This document shows, piece after piece, positions 25,467 to 34,061 of a stretch of DNA of 64,000 bases. Each line of letters opens with the position of its first letter. Position 1 is the first letter of the stretch. Location: assembly GCF_003751225.1 (NCBI RefSeq), contig NZ_RJKE01000001.1, forward strand, positions 3,720,001 through 3,784,000, read 5' to 3'. The notes beneath the pieces are model-generated. The model made no database searches and was not told where the DNA came from. It saw nothing but the letters and a program-made list of their open reading frames with translations. A program made the translations under genes and the position numbers. The stretch comes from Actinocorallia herbida (lineage in GTDB: Bacteria > Actinomycetota > Actinomycetes > Streptosporangiales > Streptosporangiaceae).

Positions 25467-26432
25467 GTGGACGTCGTGATGGAGAGCCGGTCGGGGATCG
25501 GCCTGCCGGCCCGGGTGTTCCTCTTCCTGCTGCGGTTCTGGCTGCGGCCGCTCATGCGGTACGCGCCGTTCACACCGAGAGTGCTGCGGCACGCGGCCCG
25601 GATGGACACCCTCACCGCGGTGATGCTGGCGCCGCGCGGGACGGTGAAGGTCCCCGTGCCCTTCGACGGCTTCCCCGCCGAGTGGGTCTACGGGCCGGGC
25701 GTCAGCCGCCGCGCCGACGGCACCGGCAAGGTGATCCTCTACTTCCACGGCGGTGGCTTCATGGTCGGCGGGCTGCGCTCCCACCGGCGGATGATCGCGC
25801 GCCTCTCGGCGGCGGCCGGCGTGCCCGCCCTCTCGGTGGCCTACCGCCAGCTTCCCTCGACGACCCTGCCGGGAACCGTCGAGGACTGCGTCGCCGCCTA
25901 CCGGTACCTGCTCGACCAGGGGTTCGCCGCCGAGGAGATCATCATCGCGGGCGACTCCGCGGGCGGCTTCCTCACCTTCGCGGCCCCGCTCCAGGCGATC
26001 GGGGAAGGGCTGCCCGCGCCCGGCGCGCTCGTCGCGATCTCCCCGCTCACCGACCTCGACCACGCGGCGAAGCTCGCCCACCCGAACCTGCGCATCGACC
26101 CGTTCATCCCCGGGCCGCGCCTGCCGGAGATGAACACCCTCCTGCTCGGCGGCGCCGCACTCGACCCCCTGCACTCGCCCGTCAACGGCGCCCTTGCCGC
26201 TCTGCCCCCCACCCTCATTCACTGCGGCTCGACCGAGATCCTGCGGGTGGACGCCGAGCTCATGGCCGAACGCCTCGCCGCCGCAGGAGTGCCCGTCACC
26301 CTCGTCGTCTGGGAGCGCCAGCCCCACGTCTTCCAGATCTTCGCCGACTTCTGCCGCGAGGGCCTCGTCTCCCTCGCCGAACTGGGCGCCTTCATCCGCG
26401 AGGTTCCGGCCGCCGCCGAGCGCGCCGCCTGA
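25467..26432 (+). CDS. Alpha/beta hydrolase, HSL-type esterase
   Basis: 321 residues. Oxyanion motif HGGGF (residues 94-98), nucleophile elbow GDSAGG with Ser164, and a late His in QPHVFQIF: the hormone-sensitive-lipase family layout. A GTG start at 25467 was chosen because GGAGG lies 6 nt upstream; ATG at 25479 is the alternative. The N-terminal 30 residues are hydrophobic and aromatic, perhaps a lid or membrane contact. Probably hydrolyses a lipid or steroid ester and may feed the neighbouring beta-oxidation operon. Confidence 0.9.
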   Translation: MDVVMESRSGIGLPARVFLFLLRFWLRPLMRYAPFTPRVLRHAARMDTLTAVMLAPRGTVKVPVPFDGFPAEWVYGPGVSRRADGTGKVILYFHGGGFMVGGLRSHRRMIARLSAAAGVPALSVAYRQLPSTTLPGTVEDCVAAYRYLLDQGFAAEEIIIAGDSAGGFLTFAAPLQAIGEGLPAPGALVAISPLTDLDHAAKLAHPNLRIDPFIPGPRLPEMNTLLLGGAALDPLHSPVNGALAALPPTLIHCGSTEILRVDAELMAERLAAAGVPVTLVVWERQPHVFQIFADFCREGLVSLAELGAFIREVPAAAERAA

Positions 26433-26510
26433 CCCGTCGAACGGAGCGGCGAACGGCAGGCCGCGACGGACGGGCGGAGCCCGGGACGGGGCGCGTGGGA
26501 GAATCGGGAG

Positions 26511-27284
26511 ATGGACGCGCCGCGTGACGACACAGGGGCCCCGGTGCCGGTTCCGGCGAACGTGGCGCGGGTCGTGTCGCTGGTTCCGTCGCTGACGGAG
26601 TCGGTGGCGGCGACCGCGCCGGGGCTGCTCGTCGGCGCGACCGACTGGTGCGCCCATCCGGTGGACCTCGATGTCACGCGGATCCGGGGAACGAAGAATC
26701 CCGATGTCGCCCGGATCGTCGCGCTGCGGCCCGATCTCGTGCTGGCCAACGCCGAGGAGAACCGGGAGGCCGACCTCACGGCCTTGCGCGCGGCGGGCGT
26801 GCCGGTCTGGGTCACGGTGATCCGGACCGTGGACGAGGCGTTCGGCTCCCTGCGCGGGATGCTCACCGAAGGCTGCGGGCTGCCCGTTCCGTCATGGCTG
26901 GAGGCCGCCGAGCGCGCTTGGGCCCCGCACTCGTCCGACGGCCGGGGGGCGCCCGTTCGCGCGGTGGTCCCGATCTGGCGCCGCCCCTGGATGGTCCTCG
27001 GCCGCGACACCTTCGCGGGCGACGTCCTGGCCCGCCTCGGCGTCGCCAACGTCTTCGCCCGCCACGCGGACCGGTATCCGAAGATCCCTCTGGACGGGAT
27101 CGCCGCCGCCGGTCCCGACCTCGTCGTGCTGCCCGACGAGCCCTACCGGTTCACCGCCGACGACGGCCCGGAGTGCTTCCCGGGGCGCCGGATCGCCCTC
27201 GTCGAGGGCCGCGACCTCACCTGGTACGGCCCGTCCATGGTCGAGGCCCCGGACCGGCTCTCTCGATCACTCTTTGCGATCTGA
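26511..27284 (+). CDS. Helical-backbone metal receptor family protein (BtuF-like, no signal peptide)
   Basis: 257 residues. Matches the helical-backbone substrate-binding fold: an opening VARVVSLVPSLTESVAATAP, then RGTKNPDVARIVALRPDLVL, and a GRDTFAGDVLARLG second-lobe segment. These receptors usually bind cobalamin or iron-siderophore outside the cell, but there is no signal peptide or lipobox here and no ABC transporter beside it, so it is probably cytoplasmic with an unclear role. ATG follows GGGAG. Confidence 0.85.
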   Translation: MDAPRDDTGAPVPVPANVARVVSLVPSLTESVAATAPGLLVGATDWCAHPVDLDVTRIRGTKNPDVARIVALRPDLVLANAEENREADLTALRAAGVPVWVTVIRTVDEAFGSLRGMLTEGCGLPVPSWLEAAERAWAPHSSDGRGAPVRAVVPIWRRPWMVLGRDTFAGDVLARLGVANVFARHADRYPKIPLDGIAAAGPDLVVLPDEPYRFTADDGPECFPGRRIALVEGRDLTWYGPSMVEAPDRLSRSLFAI

Positions 27285-27381
27285 TCATCACGGAGGGTTT
27301 CCCTTGATGGATTCCGGTGATCACCATGGTGATCGCTTTGCGCGGCCCGCCCGGCCGCGGAATCGGAAAGGAAACCCCTGC

Positions 27382-27669
27382 ATGCGTCAGCTCCTCCGCA
27401 CCTCCCTGTGCGCGCTTCCCGTCGCGGCCGCCCTGCTCGCCGCGACCCCCGCCCAGGCCGCGGTCGGCAAACTGCACGTCGGCCAGATGACCTACTTCAA
27501 CCCGGGCGGCTGCTACCCCGCCTATCTTTGGCCGCTCACCGTCCGCAACGAGACCAACGAGCTCGTCCGCGTCCACGACGACGGCGACTGCGACGGCAAG
27601 GTCCTCGCGGTGGTGAAGCCCGGCGGCTCCACGGTCCAGAAGTACGGCGGCAGCGTCTCCATCGACTAG
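27382..27669 (+). CDS. Small secreted protein, function unknown
   Basis: 95 residues. A clear Sec signal peptide (MRQLLRTSLCALPVAAALLA, cut after AQA near residue 27) leaves a mature domain of about 68 residues with two Cys (GGCYPAY and DGDCDGK) that could form one disulfide. The mature part looks like a single beta-rich domain. No family recognised. GGAAAGGAAA lies upstream of the ATG; the longer frame from 27274 has no RBS and would bury the signal peptide. A strong terminator follows directly. Confidence 0.82.
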   Translation: MRQLLRTSLCALPVAAALLAATPAQAAVGKLHVGQMTYFNPGGCYPAYLWPLTVRNETNELVRVHDDGDCDGKVLAVVKPGGSTVQKYGGSVSID

Positions 27670-27678
27670 CCGTCCCCA

Positions 27679-27703
27679 GGGCCCCGCCTTTCCGGCGGGG
27701 CCC
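27679..27703 (+). terminator. Hairpin terminator
   Basis: GGGCCCCGCC and GGCGGGGCCC arms around TTTCC, 10 nt after the secreted-protein stop. Confidence 0.8.
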
Positions 27704-27873
27704 CTCGCCTGAAGTGCGGCCTTCCCGGTGCGCGGACCGATAGAGTGGCTTTTTCCTGGATGGGGCGTGCACGCGTTCGGCGCCCCGGTCTCCGGCGTGC
27801 CGAGCCGCGCGGGGCCACCGCCGTGCACTCCGTGGAGTGCGGCATCACGCGTCGGAACCTAAGGAGACCCGCG

Positions 27874-28491
27874 ATGTTCGACCTCCGCGCCCAGCTCGAC
27901 GCAGTCCGCCGACGGGTGCACGCGGGCGAGGGCGGTGACCGGCTCGTCGTCCGGCTGGAACGCTCCTGCCCGGCCGCCCCCGGCGCCCTCTGGGCCGCGC
28001 TCACCGAGCCCGCGCGACTGGGCCGCTGGTTCCTGCCGGTCAGCGGCGATCTGCGCGAGGGCGGAAGCTTCGCCGCCGAGGGCAACGCCGACGGCACGAT
28101 CCTCACCTGCGACCCGGCGAAGCGCCTCGTGCTCACCTGGGGCGCCGCCGAGAGCGTCGTGACGATCGAGCTGGCCTCGGCCGGAGCCGGCTCGACGGAC
28201 CTGGTGCTGGAGCACTCGGTCCCCGCCGCGTTCGTCCCGGACGCGGGCGGCGCCCTGTACGTCGGGCCCGGCTGGGACGGCGCGCTGCTCGGCCTCGGCC
28301 TCTACCTCGACGGCTTCGAGCCCGAGGACCCGTCGGCCTTCCAGAACTCCCCGGAGGTCCTGGAGTACAACGCCGGATCCATCGCCGAGTGGGAGAACGC
28401 CCTCCGGGCCTCGGGCCTCGCCACCGACGCGCAGATCGACGCCGCCGTCCAGGCCGCGACGGCCAACTACACGGTCCTCCCGGAGGGGTGA
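27874..28491 (+). CDS. SRPBCC (AHSA1-like) domain protein
   Basis: 205 residues. The helix-grip domain is recognised by LVVRLERSCPAAPGALWAAL followed by LGRWFLPVSGDLREGGSF and an acidic-aromatic core near ILTCDPAKRLVLTWG. AAGGAG lies 7 nt before the ATG. AHSA1-like proteins of this type bind small hydrophobic ligands or act in stress responses. The partner or ligand is not visible. Stands alone between two genes of the other orientation or function. Confidence 0.85.
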   Translation: MFDLRAQLDAVRRRVHAGEGGDRLVVRLERSCPAAPGALWAALTEPARLGRWFLPVSGDLREGGSFAAEGNADGTILTCDPAKRLVLTWGAAESVVTIELASAGAGSTDLVLEHSVPAAFVPDAGGALYVGPGWDGALLGLGLYLDGFEPEDPSAFQNSPEVLEYNAGSIAEWENALRASGLATDAQIDAAVQAATANYTVLPEG

Positions 28492-28555
28492 GCGTCGGCC
28501 GCCTCGGTCCCGGCGACGAGAACCCGTGACCGCCGCGGACGGCGGCCGCGGGGGC

Positions 28556-29026
28556 TCAGGGCGCTTCGAGGGTCGCGAGTGCCCGGTCCGGCTCCCAGTG
28601 GGCGCGGATCGAGGTGAGCAGCCCTTCGGGGTTCACCGTGTAGACGATCACGCAGTCGACGGTCATCCGCGAGCCGTCGCCGAGGGTGGTCGTGAGCCTG
28701 GTGACGTTGGCGCAGGACGGGCCGTTGGCGAACGACTCGGTCGTGCGGGCGTGGAAGCCCTTCATGAGGCCGACATAACCCTCCCAGAACGCCGAGATGG
28801 CCTCCTTGCCCTTGTGACCCTTGCCTTCGGGGTCGAGGAACGAGGGGCCCACGGGGTCCTCGATATGGGCGTCGTCGGCGAAGAGGGCGAGCCAGCCGTC
28901 CTTGTCCCGGGCGGCGACCCGGCTCTGCGAGTTCTTGGCGGCGGTCCTGGCGGGGTGGGGGGCGTCGGGCGCGTCCCAGGTGTAGCCGGGGGTGTCGGTC
29001 AAAGCGAGAACCTGTTCTAGTTGCAC
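28556..29026 (-). CDS. SnoaL/ketosteroid-isomerase-like (NTF2 fold) protein
   Basis: 156 residues. The NTF2-like fold is indicated by VAARDKDGWLALFADDAHIE and DPVGPSFLDPEGKGHKGKEA, then GFHARTTESFANGPSCANVT. The start overlaps the LLM-oxidoreductase gene by 10 nt, so the two are cotranscribed. A KstR-like box lies over the start of this gene. A role in polyketide or steroid ring chemistry (isomerase or hydratase) fits the fold and the box but is unproven. Confidence 0.85.
   Translation of the reverse strand: MQLEQVLALTDTPGYTWDAPDAPHPARTAAKNSQSRVAARDKDGWLALFADDAHIEDPVGPSFLDPEGKGHKGKEAISAFWEGYVGLMKGFHARTTESFANGPSCANVTRLTTTLGDGSRMTVDCVIVYTVNPEGLLTSIRAHWEPDRALATLEAP
29006..29019. promoter_or_regulatory. 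Second KstR-like box at the LLM/NTF2 junction
   Basis: GAGAACCTGTTCTA matches the AACnnGTT core of TnnAACnnGTTnnA with one outer mismatch. It overlaps the start of the NTF2-like gene and the end of the LLM gene. Confidence 0.5.
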
Positions 29027-29892
29027 CGTGTGATGACGGACTCGGCGAACGACTCGAGGTTGCGGATCTTGGTCTCCAGTGGCTCGGTGTCCGGGCCCTT
29101 GATGTAGGGGAGGCGGAAGCCGACGATCACGTCGGTGATGCCCTTGTCCTCCAGGCGCCTGACCCCGTCGACGGTGTAGGCGTCGAAGGAGATCGCATGG
29201 ATCTCGAACGGGTCGTTCGCCTTGCCCTCGGCCTCGCGGATGCCCTGGAGCCTCGTGAGCAGGGCGTCGAGCTCCTCCCCGTCACCGCCCGCGTGCATCC
29301 AGCCGTCGCCGCGGATGACGGCCCGGCGCAGTGCGGCGTCGCTGTGCCCGCCGACGAGGATCGGGATCGGCTCGGTCGGCGCGGGGCACATCTTCATCGA
29401 CTCGACGTCGTAGAACTCGCCCTTGTAGGAGAAGTACTCCCCACTGGTCAGCCCGCGGACGATGTCGATGCACTCGTCCATGCGCTTGCCGCGGCGCGCC
29501 CAGGGCACGCCCATGGCGGCGAAGTCCTCGGGCCACGGGCTCAGCCCGACGCCGAGCGACAGCCGGTTGCCGATGAGCGCCGCGATGGAACTCGCCTGCT
29601 TGGCGACCAGGACGGGCGGACGGATCGGGAGCTTCAGGACGAAGGGCGTGAACCGCAGTCGTGACGTCACCGCGCCCATCGCCGCGGTGAGGACGAACGT
29701 CTCGATGAACGCCTTGTCCTCGAGGAACGCCCTGTCGCCGTCCTCGGTATAGGGATAGGTCGAATCGGACACCTCGGGATACATCAAGGAGTCCGGGACG
29801 GTGATGCTGTGGTAGCCGGCGTCCTCCGCCGCCTTGGCGAGCGGGAGGTAGTAGGACGGGTCGGTCATCGCCTCGGCGTAGGTGAACCGCAT
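29017..29892 (-). CDS. LLM-class F420-dependent oxidoreductase
   Basis: 291 residues, luciferase-like TIM-barrel: AEDAGYHSITVPDSLMYPE, LRFTPFVLKLPIRPPVLVAK, NRLSLGVGLSPWPEDFAAMG and ILVGGHSDAALRRAV match the actinobacterial F420 subfamily. Likely uses F420 rather than FMN, by family. The upstream KstR-like box TAGAACACGTTCCA suggests steroid control. Forms a two-gene operon with the NTF2-like protein. Confidence 0.9.
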   Translation of the reverse strand: MRFTYAEAMTDPSYYLPLAKAAEDAGYHSITVPDSLMYPEVSDSTYPYTEDGDRAFLEDKAFIETFVLTAAMGAVTSRLRFTPFVLKLPIRPPVLVAKQASSIAALIGNRLSLGVGLSPWPEDFAAMGVPWARRGKRMDECIDIVRGLTSGEYFSYKGEFYDVESMKMCPAPTEPIPILVGGHSDAALRRAVIRGDGWMHAGGDGEELDALLTRLQGIREAEGKANDPFEIHAISFDAYTVDGVRRLEDKGITDVIVGFRLPYIKGPDTEPLETKIRNLESFAESVITRCN

Positions 29893-29905
29893 GCGCCGAG
29901 CCTAC

Positions 29906-29919
29906 TAGAACACGTTCCA
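29906..29919. promoter_or_regulatory. KstR-like box upstream of the LLM oxidoreductase gene
   Basis: TAGAACACGTTCCA fits the published KstR consensus TnnAACnnGTTnnA at every fixed position and lies 14 nt upstream of the LLM start. KstR represses cholesterol/steroid catabolism genes in actinobacteria. No kstR gene is visible in this window. Confidence 0.72.
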
Positions 29920-29939
29920 GTTTCAATGCCCGTGCGGGG

Positions 29940-30575
29940 TCAATGCCCGCGGGGGCCGTCTTCGGGCCATGGGGCCACCGCGTGCACGCGTAGGTCCACC
30001 CAGGTGTGCAGTTCGGTGTGGAACGCCCGGAGAGCGTCGCCGTCGTCGGCCGGGCGGCGGTTCCCCGCGGCGTCCGGGAGGCCCGTGCGCACGAAGCCCT
30101 GGATGAGCCAGATGACCGCCCAGGCGACGAAGCGCAGGTCCACGTCGGCCCGGACGCCCGCCCACGGGGAGCGGACCAGCACGGACTCCAGCGCGGGGAC
30201 CGCGCCGTCGGGGAAGTCCAGGTCGCTGGCGTCCTTGAGGCCCCGGTGCTCCCAGACCGCGTTGATCTCGGGGTGGGAGAGGGCGAAGTCGAGCGCGGCG
30301 TCGATCAGCCGGTGCAGTCCCCGGACGTCACGGGAGACCTCCTGCGACGCCCGGTCGAAGTACCGCTGCTCCACGTCGTGGAAGTACTCGATCACGGCTC
30401 GGTAGATCTCGGGCTTGCCTTCGCGGAGGAGATCGGAGCGCGCGGCGTCGGGTCCCGCCGTCTGGGTGATCATGTCGAGGGTCGTCGCGTCGTACCCTAT
30501 TTCGGCGAACAGCCTGACCGCCGCGCGCAGGACCTGTTCGTCGGGAAGGATCTGGACGGCAGGTTCGGCAGTCAT
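29940..30575 (-). CDS. TetR family regulator, divergent HTH
   Basis: 211 residues. TetR-like opening (EQVLRAAVRLFAEIGYDATT, residues about 13-32) with an unusual recognition region (AGPDAARSDLLREGKPEIYR) in place of the common G-x-S-x-x-x-x-Y-x-H/Y-F pattern. Start ATG at 30575; longer frame upstream lacks an RBS. It lies just upstream of the LLM operon on the same strand, separated by the KstR-like box, and diverges from the hypothetical gene at 30667. Confidence 0.85.
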   Translation of the reverse strand: MTAEPAVQILPDEQVLRAAVRLFAEIGYDATTLDMITQTAGPDAARSDLLREGKPEIYRAVIEYFHDVEQRYFDRASQEVSRDVRGLHRLIDAALDFALSHPEINAVWEHRGLKDASDLDFPDGAVPALESVLVRSPWAGVRADVDLRFVAWAVIWLIQGFVRTGLPDAAGNRRPADDGDALRAFHTELHTWVDLRVHAVAPWPEDGPRGH

Positions 30576-30666
30576 GACGGGTAGAACAATCCGCGCGGGT
30601 ACGGGCATCCGGATCACGGCAAAGGCCGAGTCTTATCTGTTTTGTCAGTTCTGGGGAGAGGGGGCC

Positions 30667-31209
30667 GTGGCCGCGATGGGCGACCTCGACGCGTATTGGG
30701 GCCTGGAGCGCTACCGGCTCGGTCCCGTCGACCTGATCGAGCTGGAGGAGGCCGTCGTCCTGCGGCGGCGCGCGGCCTTGCGGGAGAAGGGCTGGATCGT
30801 CGCCCCGGGGGAGCCGCCCGGCCTCGCGCCGTGCCCGTTCCGCGACAGGCTCGACGGGTTCGCCGCGGGCCGCTCCGACGGCGTCCTCGTGGTCCGGGGC
30901 CTCGGCGAGGCCGGCACCCGGTCCGGTGGGATCACCGAGACCGGCCCGGACGTCCTGCACCTCATCGCCGACCGGCTCGGCGCCCCGCTGGGGGACTCCC
31001 GGGAACCGGCCGCCTTCGCCGTCTGGCTGTGCCCGCCCGGCGCCCGGCCGCAGCGCTTCGCCGTCATCGCGGACGACGGGGCCTCGACCGAGGCGGAACT
31101 CGATCCCGGTGAACTCCTCCTCGTGGATCTCGCGCGCGCCGCCGCCCGGCCCGTTCCGGACGGCGGAGACGCACTCGCCGTCCGGGTCGCCGCAGGCGGT
31201 CCCGTCTGA
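30667..31209 (+). CDS. Hypothetical protein
   Basis: 180 residues from GTG at 30667; ATG at 30676 is the alternative. GGAGAG lies 7 nt before the GTG. Contains YWGLERYRLGPVDLIELEEA near the start and a GGITETGPDVLHLIADRLG segment. No signal peptide, membrane helix or metal-binding motif is evident. I do not recognise the family. Divergent from the TetR gene at 29940, so it may be that regulator's target. Confidence 0.7.
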   Translation: MAAMGDLDAYWGLERYRLGPVDLIELEEAVVLRRRAALREKGWIVAPGEPPGLAPCPFRDRLDGFAAGRSDGVLVVRGLGEAGTRSGGITETGPDVLHLIADRLGAPLGDSREPAAFAVWLCPPGARPQRFAVIADDGASTEAELDPGELLLVDLARAAARPVPDGGDALAVRVAAGGPV

Positions 31210-31354
31210 TCGGGGCCATCGGCCCGGTCTTCGGGCCTTCCGGCGGCGGTTCGCACCGGGTTTTCCCGATAGCAAGGGCTTCTCCGGGGAATGAGCCCGG
31301 AGGCGTGGTCGGCGGGCGCCGATGCCCGCCGCGCGGCGACGAAGGAGGACGGAC

Positions 31355-33244
31355 GTGGGAGCGTATGCCGAGGCGTACCGGCGGAGCCTCGCCGACCCGG
31401 AGGGCTTCTGGGGCGAGGCGGCGGGGCTGATCGACTGGACGCACGATCCCTCGCGGACCCTCGACGCCTCCTCCGCGCCCTTCTACCGCTGGTTCCCCGA
31501 CGGGGAGATGAACACCAGCGCCAACGCCCTCGACCGGCACGTCGAGTCGGGCGCCGGGGACCGCCTCGCGCTGATCTGGGACTCGGCGATGGTCCCCGCC
31601 AAGCGCACCTACACCTTCGGTGAACTGCGCGACGAGGTCGCCGGGGTCGCCGGGGCGCTCGCCGCGCTCGGCGTCGGAAAGGGCGACCGGGTGATCGTCT
31701 ACATGCCGATGGTGCCCGAGGCGCTGATGGCGATGCTGGCCTGCGCCCGGCTCGGCGCCGTGCACTCGGTGGTGTTCGGAGGGTTCGCGGCCAAGGAGCT
31801 CGCCGCCAGGATCGAGGACGCGCAGCCGAAGGTCGTCGTCGCGGCGTCGTGCGGGCTGGAGCCCGGCCGGGTCGTCGCCTACCAGCCGATGCTGGAGAAG
31901 GCCCTGGGGATGAGCGCCCACCGGCCCGCGCACACCCTGATGCTCCAGCGCGAAGGCCATCCGGCCGACCTGTCGCTGCCCGGGTACGTCGACTGGGCGG
32001 AGGCCGTGTCTTCCGCCGCGCCCGCGGCACCCGTCCCGGTGGCCTCTACCGACCCGCTGTACATCCTCTACACCTCGGGGACCACCGGGAAGCCGAAGGG
32101 CGTGCTGCGCACGGCGGGCGGCCACGCGGTCGCCCTCGCCTGGACGATGGGGGCGATCTACGACATCCAGGCGGGCGACGTGTTCTGGGCGGTCTCCGAC
32201 GTCGGCTGGGTCGTCGGGCACAGCTACATCGTGTACGCGCCGCTGCTCATCGGCGCGACGACCGTCGTCTACGAGGGCAAGCCCATCGGGACTCCGGACG
32301 CGGGCGTGTTCTGGCGGGTCGTCGAGGAGTACGGCGTGAAGGCGATCTTCACCGCGCCCACCGCGTTCCGCGCCATCAAGAAGGTCGACCCGAAGGCCGC
32401 CGAACTCGCCAAGTACGACGTCTCCACGCTGAAGACGCTGTTCCTCGCGGGAGAGCGGCTCGACCCCGAGACCTACCGCTGGGCGTCGGAGATGCTCGGC
32501 GTGCCCGTCGTCGACCACTGGTGGCAGACCGAGACGGGCTGGCCCATCGCGGCGAACCCGCGCGGACTCGAGCCGATGCCGACCAAGCCCGGCTCGGCCA
32601 CCGTGCCCGTGCCGGGCTGGGACGTCCGGATCCTCGACGAGTACGGCGAACCGGTCGGCGCGGGCAGGGAGGGCGAGATCGTCATCGGGCTGCCGCTCCC
32701 ACCCGGCGCGCTGCACACGCTCTGGGGCGACGACGAGCGCTTCATCGCCTCCTACCTGAGCCGCCACGAGGGCTTCTACCACACGGGCGATTCGGGTCAC
32801 TTCGACGAGGACGGATACCTCTTCGTGATGGGCCGGATCGACGACGTCATCAACGTCGCGGGGCACCGCCTGTCCACGGGCGCGATCGAGGCCGCGCTCG
32901 CCACCCACCCGGCCGTCGCGGAATGCGCCGTGATCGGCGTGCCCGACCCGCTCAAGGGCCAGCTCCCGTACGGGCTCGTGGTCCTCAAGGCCGGCGTCGA
33001 GCAGGACGAGGAGTCCCTGGCCGCGGAGCTCATCGCCGCGGTGCGCCGCGACGTCGGCGCGGTCGCCGCCTTCCGCGACGTGTCGGTCGTCCCGGCCCTG
33101 CCGAAGACCCGCTCCGGCAAGATCCTCCGCAAGACCATGCGGGGTATCGCCGATGGTCGCGAGGAGCCCGTCCCCGCGACCATCGAGGACCCCTCGGTCC
33201 TGGACGCGATCGCCCCCGTCCTACGGCACCGCGCCGAGCGATAG
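31355..33244 (+). CDS. prpE: Propionyl-CoA synthetase
   Basis: 629 residues, the usual length of PrpE. AMP-forming acyl-CoA synthetase motifs: the phosphate loop YTSGTTGKPKG near residue 239, a GDSGHFDEDGYLFVMGRIDD core, and the C-terminal Lys in SGKILRK near residue 588. The early FYRWFPDGEMNTSANALDRH favours propionyl-CoA synthetase over acetyl-CoA synthetase. A GTG start at 31355 is preceded by GGAGG. Converts propionate to propionyl-CoA, a product of odd-chain and steroid side-chain oxidation, which fits the gene set here. Confidence 0.9.
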   Translation: MGAYAEAYRRSLADPEGFWGEAAGLIDWTHDPSRTLDASSAPFYRWFPDGEMNTSANALDRHVESGAGDRLALIWDSAMVPAKRTYTFGELRDEVAGVAGALAALGVGKGDRVIVYMPMVPEALMAMLACARLGAVHSVVFGGFAAKELAARIEDAQPKVVVAASCGLEPGRVVAYQPMLEKALGMSAHRPAHTLMLQREGHPADLSLPGYVDWAEAVSSAAPAAPVPVASTDPLYILYTSGTTGKPKGVLRTAGGHAVALAWTMGAIYDIQAGDVFWAVSDVGWVVGHSYIVYAPLLIGATTVVYEGKPIGTPDAGVFWRVVEEYGVKAIFTAPTAFRAIKKVDPKAAELAKYDVSTLKTLFLAGERLDPETYRWASEMLGVPVVDHWWQTETGWPIAANPRGLEPMPTKPGSATVPVPGWDVRILDEYGEPVGAGREGEIVIGLPLPPGALHTLWGDDERFIASYLSRHEGFYHTGDSGHFDEDGYLFVMGRIDDVINVAGHRLSTGAIEAALATHPAVAECAVIGVPDPLKGQLPYGLVVLKAGVEQDEESLAAELIAAVRRDVGAVAAFRDVSVVPALPKTRSGKILRKTMRGIADGREEPVPATIEDPSVLDAIAPVLRHRAER

Positions 33245-33249
33245 GGGGA

Positions 33250-33951
33250 CTAGCCCTTGACCTGGGGGTAGAGGTCCGCGAGGTCGCCGGAGAGGCGGGA
33301 CTTCACCCAGCGTGAGGTGTCGTCGGCGAGCACCTCGGCGGCGTCGGCCTCGACGCCGTCGAGCGCCGCGCGGGCGATGTCGGCGGGGTCGGCCTTGGGG
33401 GCGGTGACGGCCGCCGTCATGTCGGTGTCGACATAGCCCATGTGCAGCCCGGTGACGGTGATGCCGCGCGGCAGGAGCTCCAGCCGCAGCGAGTTGGTCT
33501 GCGACCACAGCGCGGCTTTCGCGGCGCTGTAGCTGCCCGCGAGGGCGAGCCAGGACAGGGCCGAGTGCGCGGTCAGGACGTGCCCGCCGCCGTTCCGCTC
33601 GATGACCGGAGCGAACGCCCGGGTGACCAGCAGCGGACCGAAGAAGTTGGTCTCGAACTCGCGGCGCACGTCCTCGATCGGCCCGCTGAGCAGCGAGGCG
33701 TTGACCGATGCCCCCGCGTTGTTCACCAGGATCGTGACGTCCCCCGCCCGCGCGGCGGCCGCCTCGACCGCCGCCGGGTCGGTGATCTCCAGCGCGAGCG
33801 GGACGGCGTCCGGATGCGTGACGGTGCGCGGGTCGCGGGCCGTCGCGTAGACCTTGGCCGCGCCGCGCGTGTACAGCTCGGCCACCAGCGCCCGGCCGAT
33901 GCCCCGGTTGCCTCCGGTGACGAGGACGACGGAGTCCTTGATCGCGGTCAT
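33250..33951 (-). CDS. SDR family oxidoreductase controlled by the adjacent TetR protein
   Basis: 233 residues: TGGNRGIG near residue 12, NNAG near 77, and YSAAKA as the catalytic site. Short SDR without extra domains. GGAGG lies 6 nt before the ATG. Divergent from a TetR gene across an intergenic region holding three copies of one 14-bp palindrome, so it is very likely that regulator's target. Substrate unknown; possibly a xenobiotic carbonyl. Confidence 0.9.
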   Translation of the reverse strand: MTAIKDSVVLVTGGNRGIGRALVAELYTRGAAKVYATARDPRTVTHPDAVPLALEITDPAAVEAAAARAGDVTILVNNAGASVNASLLSGPIEDVRREFETNFFGPLLVTRAFAPVIERNGGGHVLTAHSALSWLALAGSYSAAKAALWSQTNSLRLELLPRGITVTGLHMGYVDTDMTAAVTAPKADPADIARAALDGVEADAAEVLADDTSRWVKSRLSGDLADLYPQVKG

Positions 33952-33967
33952 GCTTTCCTCCCGTGGT

Positions 33968-34040
33968 GGAAACCGATCGGTTTCCCTCCACTGTAAACCG
34001 ATCGGTTTCCTGGTGCGACCACGGTGAAACCGATCGGTTT
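33968..34040. promoter_or_regulatory. Three copies of the palindrome AAACCGATCGGTTT
   Basis: The 14-bp perfect palindrome AAACCGATCGGTTT occurs at 33970-33983, 33995-34008 and 34027-34040. The first copy extends to 18 bp (GGAAACCGATCGGTTTCC). Start-to-start spacings are 25 and 32 bp. All lie between the divergent SDR and TetR genes, and the third ends 22 nt before the TetR start. A textbook TetR autoregulation layout. Confidence 0.92.
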
Positions 34041-34061
34041 TCGGCGGGGTATCCTCGCGAT

